64,000 bases of DNA, taken from NCBI RefSeq assembly GCF_000380185.1, contig NZ_KB904802.1:63167-127166 (forward strand), written 5' to 3'. The notes beneath the pieces were generated by a model, which had not been told where the DNA came from, made no database searches, and saw only the letters and a program-made list of their open reading frames with translations. Each line of letters opens with the position of its first letter. Within the stretch, counting starts at the first letter, position 1. Shown here one piece after another: positions 1-8,732 of this stretch. Both the position numbers and the translations under genes were made by a program. Origin of the DNA: Thiofilum flexile DSM 14609. GTDB taxonomy: Bacteria; Pseudomonadota; Gammaproteobacteria; Thiotrichales; Thiotrichaceae.

Positions 1-1169
1 TCGGTACTAATACCAATTTCAGCCCCTAAACCATATTCAAAGCCATCGGCAAAGCGGGTGGAAGCATTGACCATAACGGAGCTAGAATCCACTTCACGCA
101 AAAAGCGCCGTGCATTACTGTAGTTATTCGTCACAATCGAGTCGGTATGTTGTGAGCTATAGGTATTAATATGATCAATCGCTTGATCTAAGCCCTCTAC
201 CACGCGGATCGATAAAATGGGTGCGAGGTATTCCGTGACCCAATCTTCTTCTGTTGCGGCTTTAATGGCAGGTAAGATAGCACGAGTTTTTTCACAGCCA
301 CGGAGTTCGACTTGTTTAGCATGATAAATTTCAGCTAAAGCGGGCAGTACTTGGGGGGCAATAGTTTCTGCGACGAGTAAAGTCTCCATGGTATTACAAG
401 TACCATAGCGATGAGTTTTGGCATTATCGGCAATTTTAATAGCCATCGGAATATCGGCGTCATCGTCGATATACACATGGCAAATTCCGTCTAAATGTTT
501 AATCACCGGAATCAAGGATTCATTGCTCACGCGCTCAATTAGGCCTTTGCCACCACGGGGAATAATCACATCCACATAAGACTTAGCCCGTAGTAATTCA
601 CCGACCGCTGCACGATCAGTGGTATCAATCACCTGTACCGCATGTGCAGGCAAGCCCGCTGCTTGTAAGCCTTGTTGCACGCATTGAGCAATGGCTTGAT
701 TAGAGTAAATCGCCTCGGAGCCGCCGCGTAAAATACAGGCATTACCCGACTTTAAACACAGGGCTGCAGCATCAGCAGTTACATTCGGACGCGATTCGTA
801 AATAATCCCTACCACACCGAGCGGTACACGCATTTTGCCCACTTGAATCCCTGTTGGGCGATAGCTCATATCAGTAATGGTGCCAATGGGATCGGGTAGG
901 GTAGCGATTTGGCGTAACCCTTCTGCCATAGTGGCAATATATTTCGGGCTGAGGGTTAGGCGATCTAGCATAGCAGCGTCTAAGCCTTTGGCTTTTCCGG
1001 CTGCTAAATCTTTAGCATTTTCAGTGCGTAAGGCGCTTTCATTATCTAAGAGCGCTTGAGCCATGAAGGCTAGCGCTTGATTTTTAGCATGGGTGTCAGC
1101 TTTAGCCAATAGGCGTGCCGCAGCACGGGCTTGCTGTCCAACTTGTTCGATATAGGCGGCAATAGTCAC
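1..1169 (-). CDS. proA: Gamma-glutamyl phosphate reductase (partial)
   Basis: NADPH-dependent reduction of gamma-glutamyl phosphate to glutamate-5-semialdehyde, the second step of proline synthesis, in the cytoplasm. The frame opens with a GTG (start [10 protein letters not shown]) 11 bases after the holA stop and stays open to the window edge, so about 389 residues are present and the last ~25-30 are missing compared with the ~417-residue family. Visible family marks are [20 protein letters not shown], the catalytic cysteine in [10 protein letters not shown], and the late segment [15 protein letters not shown]. The short gap to holA implies co-transcription on the minus strand. There is no clear ATG alternative near the 5' end, so GTG is my choice of start. 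Confidence 0.96.
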   Translation of the reverse strand, partial: MTIAAYIEQVGQQARAAARLLAKADTHAKNQALAFMAQALLDNESALRTENAKDLAAGKAKGLDAAMLDRLTLSPKYIATMAEGLRQIATLPDPIGTITDMSYRPTGIQVGKMRVPLGVVGIIYESRPNVTADAAALCLKSGNACILRGGSEAIYSNQAIAQCVQQGLQAAGLPAHAVQVIDTTDRAAVGELLRAKSYVDVIIPRGGKGLIERVSNESLIPVIKHLDGICHVYIDDDADIPMAIKIADNAKTHRYGTCNTMETLLVAETIAPQVLPALAEIYHAKQVELRGCEKTRAILPAIKAATEEDWVTEYLAPILSIRVVEGLDQAIDHINTYSSQHTDSIVTNNYSNARRFLREVDSSSVMVNASTRFADGFEYGLGAEIGIST

Positions 1170-1180
1170 GTTTTAATTAC

Positions 1181-2197
1181 CTATTGAGTAGTCATAAGGC
1201 TAATGCTAATACCTGCACACCATAATGCAAGTGTTATTGCTTCATCCCATAGTCGGTCGGTATTCCGAGGTGCATCCATACCGACCCCTTTTGCATGCTG
1301 TTCAAGACGGCCTAAGGCCTCAAATCCCACCGACCATGGCAGTTTTTGCAAATGGGGGCGAGCGCGTTGTAACGCTTCTCGGCGCATAGGGGTTACGGCA
1401 GGGGGCATAGAGCCATGGGCGACTTCATAGCCTTGGCGCATAACATCACCTAGTGCCCAAATAATCAAAGGCAGGGCGGTATCTTCGGCTTGCAGTATTT
1501 TAAATACGTGCATCAGGCGTGACGAGTCGCGCTGTAAAATCGCATCACTAAGATCAAATACACTATAACGCGCATTATCCGCTACCGTGCTGGCAATTTG
1601 TTTAACCTCAATGGGTTGATCGCCAAAAAGTAATTTAAGTTTTTGAATTTCTTGCTGGGCGGCAAGTAGATTACCCTCCATGCGTTCACTTAAATAGCGT
1701 AAAGCCTCGGTGCTGGCTTTAAGCCCTGCTTGTTGAGCGCGTTTGGCTATCCATGCTTGGGTTTTAGCAGGAGTTAGCTCCCAGACATTTACGATAACGC
1801 CAGCCTTGTCTAGTGCTTTAAACCATGCCGCATTGCGTTGGCTTTTATCTAAGCGTTCGGATTGCACCAGAAGTATTTTATCGCTTGGTAATACTTGCAA
1901 ATAATGTTGCAGGGCTTTGGCTCCATTTTGCCCTAATTTGGCGTTATAAAGACGCAAATCAATTAAGGTTCTTTGCGCAAAAAGCGAAAGCGCACTCGCG
2001 GCTTCGGTCAATTGCCCCCAATCAAATTGGGCATCAACACTCAGGAGTTGCCGCTCGATAAAGCCCTGTTCCCGCGCTTTGGCTTGAATCAGCTCGGCTG
2101 TTTCCATCACTTGCAGGGGTTCATCACCCGTTACCCAATAAATAGGCAGTAATTGGCGGGCTAAATGATCAGCGACTTGTTCAACAGCTAATTGCAT
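1181..2197 (-). CDS. holA: DNA polymerase III delta subunit
   Basis: Clamp-loader subunit that opens the beta sliding clamp. The 338 residues match the usual length. The N-terminal YWVTGDEPLQVMETAELI is the typical DEPL motif of the family, followed by the AAA-like domain and an all-helical C-terminus (roughly residues 210-330). It is the first gene of a minus-strand pair with proA. lptE, which often precedes holA, is not next to it here, because the upstream neighbour is an unrelated divergent gene. Confidence 0.95.
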   Translation of the reverse strand: MQLAVEQVADHLARQLLPIYWVTGDEPLQVMETAELIQAKAREQGFIERQLLSVDAQFDWGQLTEAASALSLFAQRTLIDLRLYNAKLGQNGAKALQHYLQVLPSDKILLVQSERLDKSQRNAAWFKALDKAGVIVNVWELTPAKTQAWIAKRAQQAGLKASTEALRYLSERMEGNLLAAQQEIQKLKLLFGDQPIEVKQIASTVADNARYSVFDLSDAILQRDSSRLMHVFKILQAEDTALPLIIWALGDVMRQGYEVAHGSMPPAVTPMRREALQRARPHLQKLPWSVGFEALGRLEQHAKGVGMDAPRNTDRLWDEAITLALWCAGISISLMTTQ

Positions 2198-2392
2198 GGT
2201 GGGTCATTTATTCTCTGAATGGTCTGTGATGGTAGCAGTTTTCTGCTTTAGCACTCTAGTCAAAGTCTATTAAATGCCCCCTGACCGTTCGTCTATTAAT
2301 CCCCAATTAATGTCTAGGCTAGGTGAGCAAAGTCAATAAATTTTTACCATACTTAACCTATCACCTTTGCTTGCTGACTAGGGAATGGTTTT

Positions 2393-2911
2393 ATGGCTTC
2401 CAATCACTTGGCGTTTCATGACGCTGCGGCTCTTCAAAATGCACAAGCTCTTTCGGGTTTGCATTATCAGTTTACGAATCATAAAGCAGTTGTGCTAAGC
2501 ACATGGGCTTTGGCTTATCGGGTAAACGCGGAAATAGAACGTACTCGGATTACTCCGGTGATTCACGATATTGCCCCCATTGAAATTCAATTGGAAAACA
2601 AGGTCAAGGTTAAAGCGCCTATTATTGTGGATAACTCTGCTCACTATGGTAAGGTCGAGGCACCTGTGGTGGCTACTAATAACAATAGTGCGTCGCTGGC
2701 AAAAGAACGCATTATGGCGGCGCGAGCAGCGAATGCGGCTGCTAAAGCTGCTGCAGCTAAACCTAGCCCTAAAGCGCCTAGTAAAAATAATCCAAATAAG
2801 CCTACCTATGTATGGAAACCCGGACACGGTGCGATTGAAAAAGTGGATCGCCGTACCGGAGAGATTTTCCATCTCTGTGAAGTAGGTTATGAGGAACAAG
2901 TCGCTGCTTAA
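2393..2911 (+). CDS. Hypothetical protein, Ala/Lys/Pro-rich
   Basis: I do not recognise this 172-residue protein. It has no signal peptide or membrane segment. The N-terminal ~100 residues look globular; residues ~100-140 are a low-complexity Ala/Lys/Pro linker (runs of AAKAAAAKPSPKAP), and a short basic, aromatic C-terminus follows (YVWKPGHGAIEKVDRRTGE). A TAGGGA Shine-Dalgarno lies about 10 bases before the ATG. It stands alone between divergent holA and the lipoprotein gene. Function cannot be assigned from sequence; a linker joining two domains is the only structural inference. Confidence 0.7.
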   Translation: MASNHLAFHDAAALQNAQALSGLHYQFTNHKAVVLSTWALAYRVNAEIERTRITPVIHDIAPIEIQLENKVKVKAPIIVDNSAHYGKVEAPVVATNNNSASLAKERIMAARAANAAAKAAAAKPSPKAPSKNNPNKPTYVWKPGHGAIEKVDRRTGEIFHLCEVGYEEQVAA

Positions 2912-3086
2912 TGAAATGTATAGCCATTATTAAAGTAGGGTATTAGAGCTTAAAACGGCTGGTTGCATGGCGTTGCTAACGTTGTCGCTACTATAAATCC
3001 TAATAAAGCTTATACAGTGCCTAGGCTATAAAGGATGAGTGTTATAACATAACCTTATTTGAATATTTATCGAGCAAGGGTGTGGA

Positions 3087-4166
3087 ATGTTAGTAGGACG
3101 GGGCAGCCTAACGGGGGGGGTTGTAGGTATTAGCCTATGGTTAGTGGGGTGCCAAAATGATGTTGTCTATCTAGATAAATCACTCATAGCTCCAGACGTT
3201 AGAGCAACTACGGTGGGTATAACCAGCAATACCCCCACTCATTCAGCTATTGTAATTAGAGCAGTGAATGCTAGTACGAATAGCAAGACGTCGGCTCGTA
3301 TCCAAACAGTATTTCAGGCTCCACTGTGTCAGGCGACTGTATTACAGCCCGCCCTATTTAAGAGTCAAAATAAAAAGGTATTAGTACGAGAGGGTGCCAA
3401 AAGCTATACCCAGAAAACGGCTGTGACGGCTACTAATGCCATTAAAATTCAAATTATGCCCGCGCATTTTGCCCATGAGACCGTTCCCGCTGTTTATAAA
3501 ACTGTGATTGAAAAAATTCCGGTTAAGCGTGAGCGCTATGAGTTAGTCGTCGAACCTGCCCAGTATCGAACTGCCCACTATCCGCAAGAAGTTAAACCGG
3601 CCTATTTACGTTGGCGGGAGGGTTGTTTTACACCTACAGATCAAGCAAAGCCTATAAGTGAGGCCGATAATAGCCCTTGTGTAATGTCTCAAGAGGCACA
3701 AGTGCTGACCATCAAACAGCAATTAGTTGATTTATTACCCCGTTTTTCTTGGCGTTTAATCCCAGCAGAGTTTGAAGAGGTCGAGCGTAAAATATTGGTC
3801 AAGGCAGGTAAGGGGAGTGGCTTAGTTCCTGCACAGTATCGCACGGTAGAGTTGCATCATGTGGCTGAAAAGTGGGCGGTTGAGGGGAATGAGGCGAGTG
3901 CGGCGAGTGAATATCAGACCGTTCCTATCGAAGTATTAGAACGTCCAGCACGTTTACGACGACAAGTGAGTTTGTGTGAGGCACAAATGACGAGCCGAGA
4001 CATTGAACGCCTGCAACGTCAGCTTGCACAGGTTAGCGGACAAGCTGTAGTGGTCAATGGTAAAATGGATGCGACCACCAAAAATGCTATATTGCACTAT
4101 CAACAGCAGCAAGGCTTAGCACAGGGGGCTGTTACCTTAGAAACCTTACAAGCTCTAGGGTTTTAA
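3087..4166 (+). CDS. Lipoprotein with PAxYxTV repeats and C-terminal peptidoglycan-binding domain
   Basis: The 359-residue product starts with a type II signal peptide: a hydrophobic stretch ending in the lipobox LVGC, so Cys22 is the predicted lipidated residue. The middle part repeats a PA-(H/Q/E)-(F/Y)-x-T/E-V pattern about six times (for example VPAVYKTV, EPAQYRTAHY, VPAQYRTVEL), as seen in envelope proteins of unknown role. The last ~55 residues (ERLQRQLA to LQALGF) look like a PG_binding_1 domain. It probably sits in the outer membrane or periplasm and touches peptidoglycan. The signal-peptide coding region contains a run of eight G, listed separately. Confidence 0.8.
   Translation: MLVGRGSLTGGVVGISLWLVGCQNDVVYLDKSLIAPDVRATTVGITSNTPTHSAIVIRAVNASTNSKTSARIQTVFQAPLCQATVLQPALFKSQNKKVLVREGAKSYTQKTAVTATNAIKIQIMPAHFAHETVPAVYKTVIEKIPVKRERYELVVEPAQYRTAHYPQEVKPAYLRWREGCFTPTDQAKPISEADNSPCVMSQEAQVLTIKQQLVDLLPRFSWRLIPAEFEEVERKILVKAGKGSGLVPAQYRTVELHHVAEKWAVEGNEASAASEYQTVPIEVLERPARLRRQVSLCEAQMTSRDIERLQRQLAQVSGQAVVVNGKMDATTKNAILHYQQQQGLAQGAVTLETLQALGF
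3113..3120 (+). repeat. Poly-G tract (G8) inside signal-peptide coding region
   Basis: Eight consecutive G encode the end of Thr9, Gly10, Gly11 and the start of Val12 of the lipoprotein. Gain or loss of one G would frameshift the gene at codon 12. Homopolymeric G tracts of this length are known slippage sites in phase-variable surface genes of other bacteria. Whether this one varies cannot be seen in a single sequence. Confidence 0.85.
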
Positions 4167-4227
4167 GCAGTCTACTACAGTAGCTCATTGCCTACACATT
4201 ACTACTTACAAAACAGTTGGAGCAGCC

Positions 4228-5697
4228 ATGACGGAGACAGCCGGGATTTTATTGGGTCAAGGGGACGAGCGTGTTTATCTCAATCCGCGCTTTGCTAATC
4301 GGCATGGATTGATTGCAGGTGCGACCGGAACGGGTAAAACGGTGTCTTTACAGGTACTCGCAGAAAGTTTTTCGCGCTTAGGTGTACCCGTATTTATGGC
4401 GGATATTAAAGGTGATCTCACCGGAATCAGCCAGCCCGGACGCTTAAATACCCGAGTCGAAGAGCGCTTAAAACAACTAGGTATTCAAGATCATACTTTT
4501 GAAGGCTGCCCGACGGTTATTTGGGATTTAACAGGGGAGCGGGGGCATCCTATTCGTACCACTATTTCCGAGATGGGCCCCTTATTACTCGCACGTCTGC
4601 TAGAACTGAATGATACACAAGAGGGTATTCTCAATATTGCGTTTAAGTTAGCAGACGATGAAGGCATTTTATTGCTGGATATGAAAGACCTGCGGGCTAT
4701 GTTGCAGTATCTAGGAGAAAATGCCAGTCAATTCCAAAACTCCTATGGCACGATTAGCTCAGCTTCGATTGGTGCCATTCAACGCCGCTTATTAGTATTA
4801 GAACAACAAGGAGGCGAGAAGTTTTTTGGTGAGCCAGCCATTAATTTACTGGACTTTATTCGTACCGATGCACGCGGCTATGGTCAAGTCAATATTTTAG
4901 CGGCAGATCGTTTGGTTAATAGCCCTAAATTATATTCTACCTTTTTACTTTGGATGCTATCGGAATTATTCGAGACTTTGCCCGAAGTCGGTGATTTAGA
5001 TAAGCCGAAATTAGTATTCTTTTTTGATGAGGCGCACTTACTGTTTACTGATGCACCTAAATCATTAGTGACTAAAGTAGAGCAGGTGGTGAAGTTAATT
5101 CGCTCTAAAGGGGTTGGGGTTTATTTTATTACGCAAACACCACTGGATATACCCGAATCCGTGTTAGGGCAATTGGGTAATCGGGTGCAACATGCTTTAC
5201 GTGCTTTCACGCCCCGCGATCAAAAAGCCGTAAAAACCGCCGCCGAAACGTTTCGTGCTAATCCCAAACTGAATACGGCTCAGGTCATTATGGAAATGGG
5301 TGTTGGAGAGGCATTGGTATCTACACTACAAGATAATGGCACGCCTAGTGTGGTGCAGCGTACTCTTATTACTCCCCCTCATTCGCAAATTGGGCCAATA
5401 GATGATGCAACGTGGCAGGCGTTATTACGCTCTAGTCCCTATGCGGGGCGCTATGATGTGATGATTGATCGTGAGTCGGCCTATGAGGTGTTACAAGCGC
5501 GTGCTCAACAGGTAGCGGCACAGGCACAAGCGACTAAGGAGCAAAAACCTACCCGCCGTCAGGCTACTAAAGAAACCTCCCTAACCGATAGTTTACAAGA
5601 GGTCGGAGAGGCCTTTGCCAAAAATCTAGCCCGCTCGGCAGGGACTAAACTGGGGCAGCAAATTATGCGTGGTATTTTAGGGTCAATTTTTAAATAA
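4228..5697 (+). CDS. HerA-like helicase-family ATPase (DUF853, YjgR-like)
   Basis: A 489-residue P-loop ATPase of the HerA/FtsK-like superfamily, close in length to E. coli YjgR (about 500). The Walker A motif GATGTGKT is at residues 31-38 and the Walker B motif is in KLVFFFDEAHLLF around residue 265. The following sensor segment is KGVGVYFITQTPLDIPESV, and the C-terminus has a Gln/Lys-rich linker. The cellular substrate of this family is not established; DNA or peptide translocation is inferred from the fold only. The next gene starts four bases after this stop, so the two are probably one operon. Confidence 0.88.
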   Translation: MTETAGILLGQGDERVYLNPRFANRHGLIAGATGTGKTVSLQVLAESFSRLGVPVFMADIKGDLTGISQPGRLNTRVEERLKQLGIQDHTFEGCPTVIWDLTGERGHPIRTTISEMGPLLLARLLELNDTQEGILNIAFKLADDEGILLLDMKDLRAMLQYLGENASQFQNSYGTISSASIGAIQRRLLVLEQQGGEKFFGEPAINLLDFIRTDARGYGQVNILAADRLVNSPKLYSTFLLWMLSELFETLPEVGDLDKPKLVFFFDEAHLLFTDAPKSLVTKVEQVVKLIRSKGVGVYFITQTPLDIPESVLGQLGNRVQHALRAFTPRDQKAVKTAAETFRANPKLNTAQVIMEMGVGEALVSTLQDNGTPSVVQRTLITPPHSQIGPIDDATWQALLRSSPYAGRYDVMIDRESAYEVLQARAQQVAAQAQATKEQKPTRRQATKETSLTDSLQEVGEAFAKNLARSAGTKLGQQIMRGILGSIFK

Positions 5698-5701
5698 GGT
5701 T

Positions 5702-6670
5702 ATGCCTACCATAACCCTAATTATCCCTCAAGCCTTACAAACTTTATCTGTCTGGGAGCGTGATTTTGGTTTTAAACCGCACGCTCCTAGTTTTAACAGC
5801 CTATTTAATTCTAAGCGCTTACAAACTATTCCCGTCCGAGGCGTAGAGAATACCGTATTGTATTTAGCCGGAGTGAGCACGCAAACTATCTCGCTAGCTG
5901 CTTGGCGTTATGCAGTTCAATTTGGCACATTGCCAGAAAAAGCATTATTTTGTGCTGATCTAGTACAATTAGAGTCAAACTTAAAAGGGGTAAGGTTATT
6001 ACCACATTTGCCCTGCATCACAGCAGCCGATAATGAGCAAGTGAGTCAATTACTCAACCCTTTCTTAGCCCAAGATGGTTTGATTTGGTTAGGTAAGGAT
6101 AATTATGGCTATCTATTACTAGACTCAATCCCTAATATTAAAACTACCCCTTTATCACAGGTATTAGGAGAAGATGTTTTTCCCTATTTACCTCAGGGAG
6201 ATACGAATGAACACTTATATTGGCATCGCTTATTAAATGAAATACAAATGTTATTGTATGCACCGCAATTAGGTGGCTCTAATGAGCCTAACTTTAATAG
6301 TATTTGGCTCTGGGGAAATGGTACTCAGACTGCTAGTGTTAAAACACCCATACAAAAAATAATAGGCAGAGGCTTAACTATGCAAGCATTAGCCTATGGA
6401 CTAGAAGCGGAGTATCAGGATTTACCTAAAAATCTGAGTGAGGTTGATTTAAGTGTAGGGGATACACTGATAGTTTTAGATGAATTGATTCAACCGGCTT
6501 TAAATGAGGATATTAATCAGTGGCAAAGTGTTTTAAGTCAATTAGAGCAAAACTGGTTAGAGCCTTTATTAAAATTAGCCCAACAGAAAAAAATTCATTT
6601 ACAAGTCAGTACTGCCGAACATGATTGTTATACAGTAGCTGTTAAGCCATTTTGGCAATTTTGGGCTTAA
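5702..6670 (+). CDS. Conserved hypothetical, COG4255/RpfE-like (phosphoglycerate mutase-like fold)
   Basis: A 322-residue cytoplasmic protein. The hallmark is the segment HRLLNEIQMLLY followed about 25 residues later by NSIWLWGNG, which I know from the proteobacterial family annotated as cofactor-independent phosphoglycerate mutase-like or RpfE-type proteins. No activity is established for that family. The ATG lies four bases after the HerA-like stop, which suggests translational coupling. A strong bidirectional hairpin follows directly (6673-6783). Family membership is by motif memory only. Confidence 0.65.
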   Translation: MPTITLIIPQALQTLSVWERDFGFKPHAPSFNSLFNSKRLQTIPVRGVENTVLYLAGVSTQTISLAAWRYAVQFGTLPEKALFCADLVQLESNLKGVRLLPHLPCITAADNEQVSQLLNPFLAQDGLIWLGKDNYGYLLLDSIPNIKTTPLSQVLGEDVFPYLPQGDTNEHLYWHRLLNEIQMLLYAPQLGGSNEPNFNSIWLWGNGTQTASVKTPIQKIIGRGLTMQALAYGLEAEYQDLPKNLSEVDLSVGDTLIVLDELIQPALNEDINQWQSVLSQLEQNWLEPLLKLAQQKKIHLQVSTAEHDCYTVAVKPFWQFWA

Positions 6671-6672
6671 GC

Positions 6673-6783
6673 AAAAAAGCTACGGAGTATTTCTTCCGCA
6701 GCCGCTGTAAATACATCCTTGTACGCTACAAGGCGGCATCCTTGCCGCCAAGACTGCTCCAGAAATACTCCGTAGCTTTTTTT
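6673..6783. terminator. Bidirectional terminator with a repeat core embedded in its hairpin (copy 1)
   Basis: A perfect 22-base inverted repeat (6673-6694 with 6761-6782), A6 on the outer left and T7 on the outer right, lies between the convergent COG4255-like and ureD genes, so it can terminate both. The 66-base interior (6695-6760) begins TCCGCAG and ends CTGCTCC. Inside the outer stem this gives a TCC/TCC internal loop and a GCAG/CTGC stem. The interior also holds small palindromes around ATCCTTG (TACATCCTTGTA; GGCGGCATCCTTGCCGCC). The same core recurs at 48314-48438 inside a different outer stem. Confidence 0.85.
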
Positions 6784-6803
6784 GTCCATCAACCTAGCGA
6801 GGC

Positions 6804-7637
6804 TTAGGTGCTCCAAATGCGTGGTGGAGTGGCTGTTTTACCTATAATCTGGGGGCGAATCAATGCCCAAATCGAGCGCCCTAATTGATGAGCCGTGGCA
6901 GTATGCTGGCCTAGATAACGTACTATCAATACCTCTCGCATTAAGGTTGCACCGGCTAATCCATCAGCAAGATTGAGACATAGATTTTGTACAGCTTCGA
7001 GTGTTTCGGTATTACAAGGGGTGGCGATTAGGGTCGCAAATACAGGATTAGAGCGTAGGCCAGCAGAGGATTCTAGGTCAGCGAGTTGATGAATCCGTTG
7101 TTTATCCATGACTAAGAATTTGCCATCACGGTGTAAGCGCAGGCTGATGGTCACTTGTCCGGCATCAAATCGCTCATGACTAGCTGGGCGTCCTAGGCAG
7201 TGAACTTCTAAACCTATAAAGCGCGCATTACCTTGTAAATGAATATCCGTGCTGATGGTGCTGAGGGTATGGGGGAAGTAAATCGATTCTTGGGGTAACC
7301 ACTCTAAAGTACCTGAATTTATGTCAAATAATTGCTGTTGATGAGCGTGTAAACCTGCCGAGCGATAAAACTTAGTAGCGCCGGGAGTCGTTAAGAGGGC
7401 ATGTGCCTCTGGTTGCACTTGCACCGCAATGGTGAGTTGATCACCACCTACCACCCCGCCCGGCGGATGGAGAATATAGCCATGGCAAACCCCACCCTCA
7501 GGATAAAAAGGCCGCTGCAAAGCTAGTGGCCCGCGCTGTTCGCGTTGGCTTAACACCGTTTTATGCTGTTGTTGGGTAAAAGTCAGGGCGAGTCTAGCTT
7601 CCCAGCCCGCTCCTGATATAGGTGGATTATTGCTCAT
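6804..7637 (-). CDS. ureD: Urease accessory protein UreD
   Basis: UreD (UreH) binds apo-urease and, with UreF and UreG, assists nickel delivery. The 277 residues match the family, with the typical stretches YPEGGVCHGYILHPPGG, VVGGDQLTI, TTPGATKFYRS and LEWLPQESIYF. In most genomes ureD is followed by ureABC. Here a strong terminator follows instead, and no urease structural or other accessory gene lies within the window. Its start overlaps the end of the upstream small membrane-protein gene by 11 bases, so the two are probably co-translated. Confidence 0.9.
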   Translation of the reverse strand: MSNNPPISGAGWEARLALTFTQQQHKTVLSQREQRGPLALQRPFYPEGGVCHGYILHPPGGVVGGDQLTIAVQVQPEAHALLTTPGATKFYRSAGLHAHQQQLFDINSGTLEWLPQESIYFPHTLSTISTDIHLQGNARFIGLEVHCLGRPASHERFDAGQVTISLRLHRDGKFLVMDKQRIHQLADLESSAGLRSNPVFATLIATPCNTETLEAVQNLCLNLADGLAGATLMREVLIVRYLGQHTATAHQLGRSIWALIRPQIIGKTATPPRIWST

Positions 7638-7827
7638 TACGAGAGCGGTAATGTTGCCAAACTTTATAGCCTACTCCCGCCACAATAAAAATAGGGAGCG
7701 CAAATAGTGCATGCACCAAAAAGTGTGCTATTTCGTAGTGCATTTCAGCATGAGGAAAAGGCGTATTGTGAGCAAAAGCATTGCTGCTTCCTAGGAAAAC
7801 AAGCGCTGTTACTAATAATTTAGACAT
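7627..7827 (-). CDS. Small secreted/membrane protein upstream of ureD
   Basis: A 66-residue protein with an N-terminal signal peptide (cleavage plausible after SNAFA, residue ~19), a His-rich segment (HNTPFPHAEMHYEIAHFLVH) and one membrane helix (about residues 38-56), then a basic tail. An AGG-type Shine-Dalgarno (AGGGGAGC on the minus strand) precedes the ATG. The His/Met-containing periplasmic segment and the ureD overlap make a metal-related role conceivable, but this is inference only. A decayed paralogue lies nearby at 8526-8671. I do not recognise a named family. Confidence 0.75.
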   Translation of the reverse strand: MSKLLVTALVFLGSSNAFAHNTPFPHAEMHYEIAHFLVHALFALPIFIVAGVGYKVWQHYRSRNEQ

Positions 7828-7954
7828 AAAAAGCTCCCCTGATGGACTACCGTTTTAGTCACCTATGCAGATTTTATGCCAATTACCATACGCTAATTTA
7901 TTGTTTCTTGCACTATGGTAAGGTAAGGGATGCAAATCAATGGTAGGAATAATC

Positions 7955-8539
7955 ATGAGCTATATCGATAAACGTCGTCAGTTATTAAAAAGCGCTTTAG
8001 CTTTAGTAGGCGGTGGGATAGCACTACCTGCTTTAGGCGCGGTGAAATTACCGCTTACCCCTAGCTGTGGACAGGCGGAGGAGCTTACCCTCGCTCAAAC
8101 CGAAGGCCCTTATTTTTCGCCTAATACGCCTTTGAAACAAGATTTCAGTGCAGATGATCCTCATGGACGCCCCTTTTTGCTACAAGGACTAGTATTAGAT
8201 ACGCACTGTAGACCACAGGCTAAGGCTTTAGTTGAGTTATGGCATGCCGATTCGCAGGGGCATTATGATAATGAAGGCTATCGGTTGCGCGGACATATAT
8301 TTACCGATGCTCAGGGTCGCTTTCAATTTAAGACAGTGATGCCCGGTATTTACCCCGGACGAACCCGTCATTTTCATCTGAAAGTACAGCGTCAAGGAGG
8401 ACGAGTATTGACCACTCAACTGTATTTTCCTCAGGAGTCCTTGAATGCAAGAGATGGTATTTATGACCCCAGTTTACTCATGCAATTAGGTACTCATCAA
8501 GATATGCAATTAGGGCAATATCAGTTTATTGTGGCGTAA
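7955..8539 (+). CDS. Intradiol ring-cleavage dioxygenase-like protein, Tat/Sec-exported
   Basis: Resembles the catalytic subunit of protocatechuate 3,4-dioxygenase and related intradiol dioxygenases: TEGPYF near residue 45, an ALVELWHAD beta-strand, then YDNEGYRLRGH and GIYPGRTRHFHLKV, which supply the Tyr, Tyr, His, His iron ligands. The N-terminus (DKRRQLLKSALALVGGGIALPALGA) is a signal peptide with adjacent arginines. I chose the ATG at 7955 because AGGA lies six bases upstream and the signal peptide then starts normally; an ATG at 7940 is in frame. At under 200 residues it is a compact periplasmic member whose substrate is unknown. Confidence 0.82.
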   Translation: MSYIDKRRQLLKSALALVGGGIALPALGAVKLPLTPSCGQAEELTLAQTEGPYFSPNTPLKQDFSADDPHGRPFLLQGLVLDTHCRPQAKALVELWHADSQGHYDNEGYRLRGHIFTDAQGRFQFKTVMPGIYPGRTRHFHLKVQRQGGRVLTTQLYFPQESLNARDGIYDPSLLMQLGTHQDMQLGQYQFIVA

Positions 8540-8671
8540 TATTATGACCTGTCCCTGCCACTATAAAAATAGGGAGCGCAAATAGTGCATTCACTAAGCA
8601 CCAAAAGGAGCATTATGTGTATAAGCACTTATGCTCCCTAAGAGAATTAATGTAGCTAAATAACTTAGCAT
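8526..8671 (-). pseudogene. Decayed copy of the small membrane protein gene
   Basis: Read on the minus strand from ATG at 8671, the frame gives MLSYLATLILLGSISAYTHN followed by APFGA and two stop codons. It then resumes as NALFALPIFIVAGTGHNITP to a stop inside the 3' end of the dioxygenase gene. Both pieces align with the intact 66-residue protein at 7627-7827 (signal peptide plus HNTPF, and HALFALPIFIVAGVG). About a dozen codons between them are missing. At DNA level 8550-8590 and 7672-7712 are nearly identical. This is a broken paralogue produced by duplication across the dioxygenase gene. Confidence 0.8.
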
Positions 8672-8732
8672 TAAAAACGGCATGAATATAAAGCCAAATT
8701 TTATTCATAGCACAGCTTTTATGCCAGTTAAA

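Noticed and set aside
2495-2899. Antisense frame opposite the hypothetical gene at 2393
   Set aside because: Shadow frame; composition is biased and lacks a plausible start, whereas the plus-strand gene has a Shine-Dalgarno.
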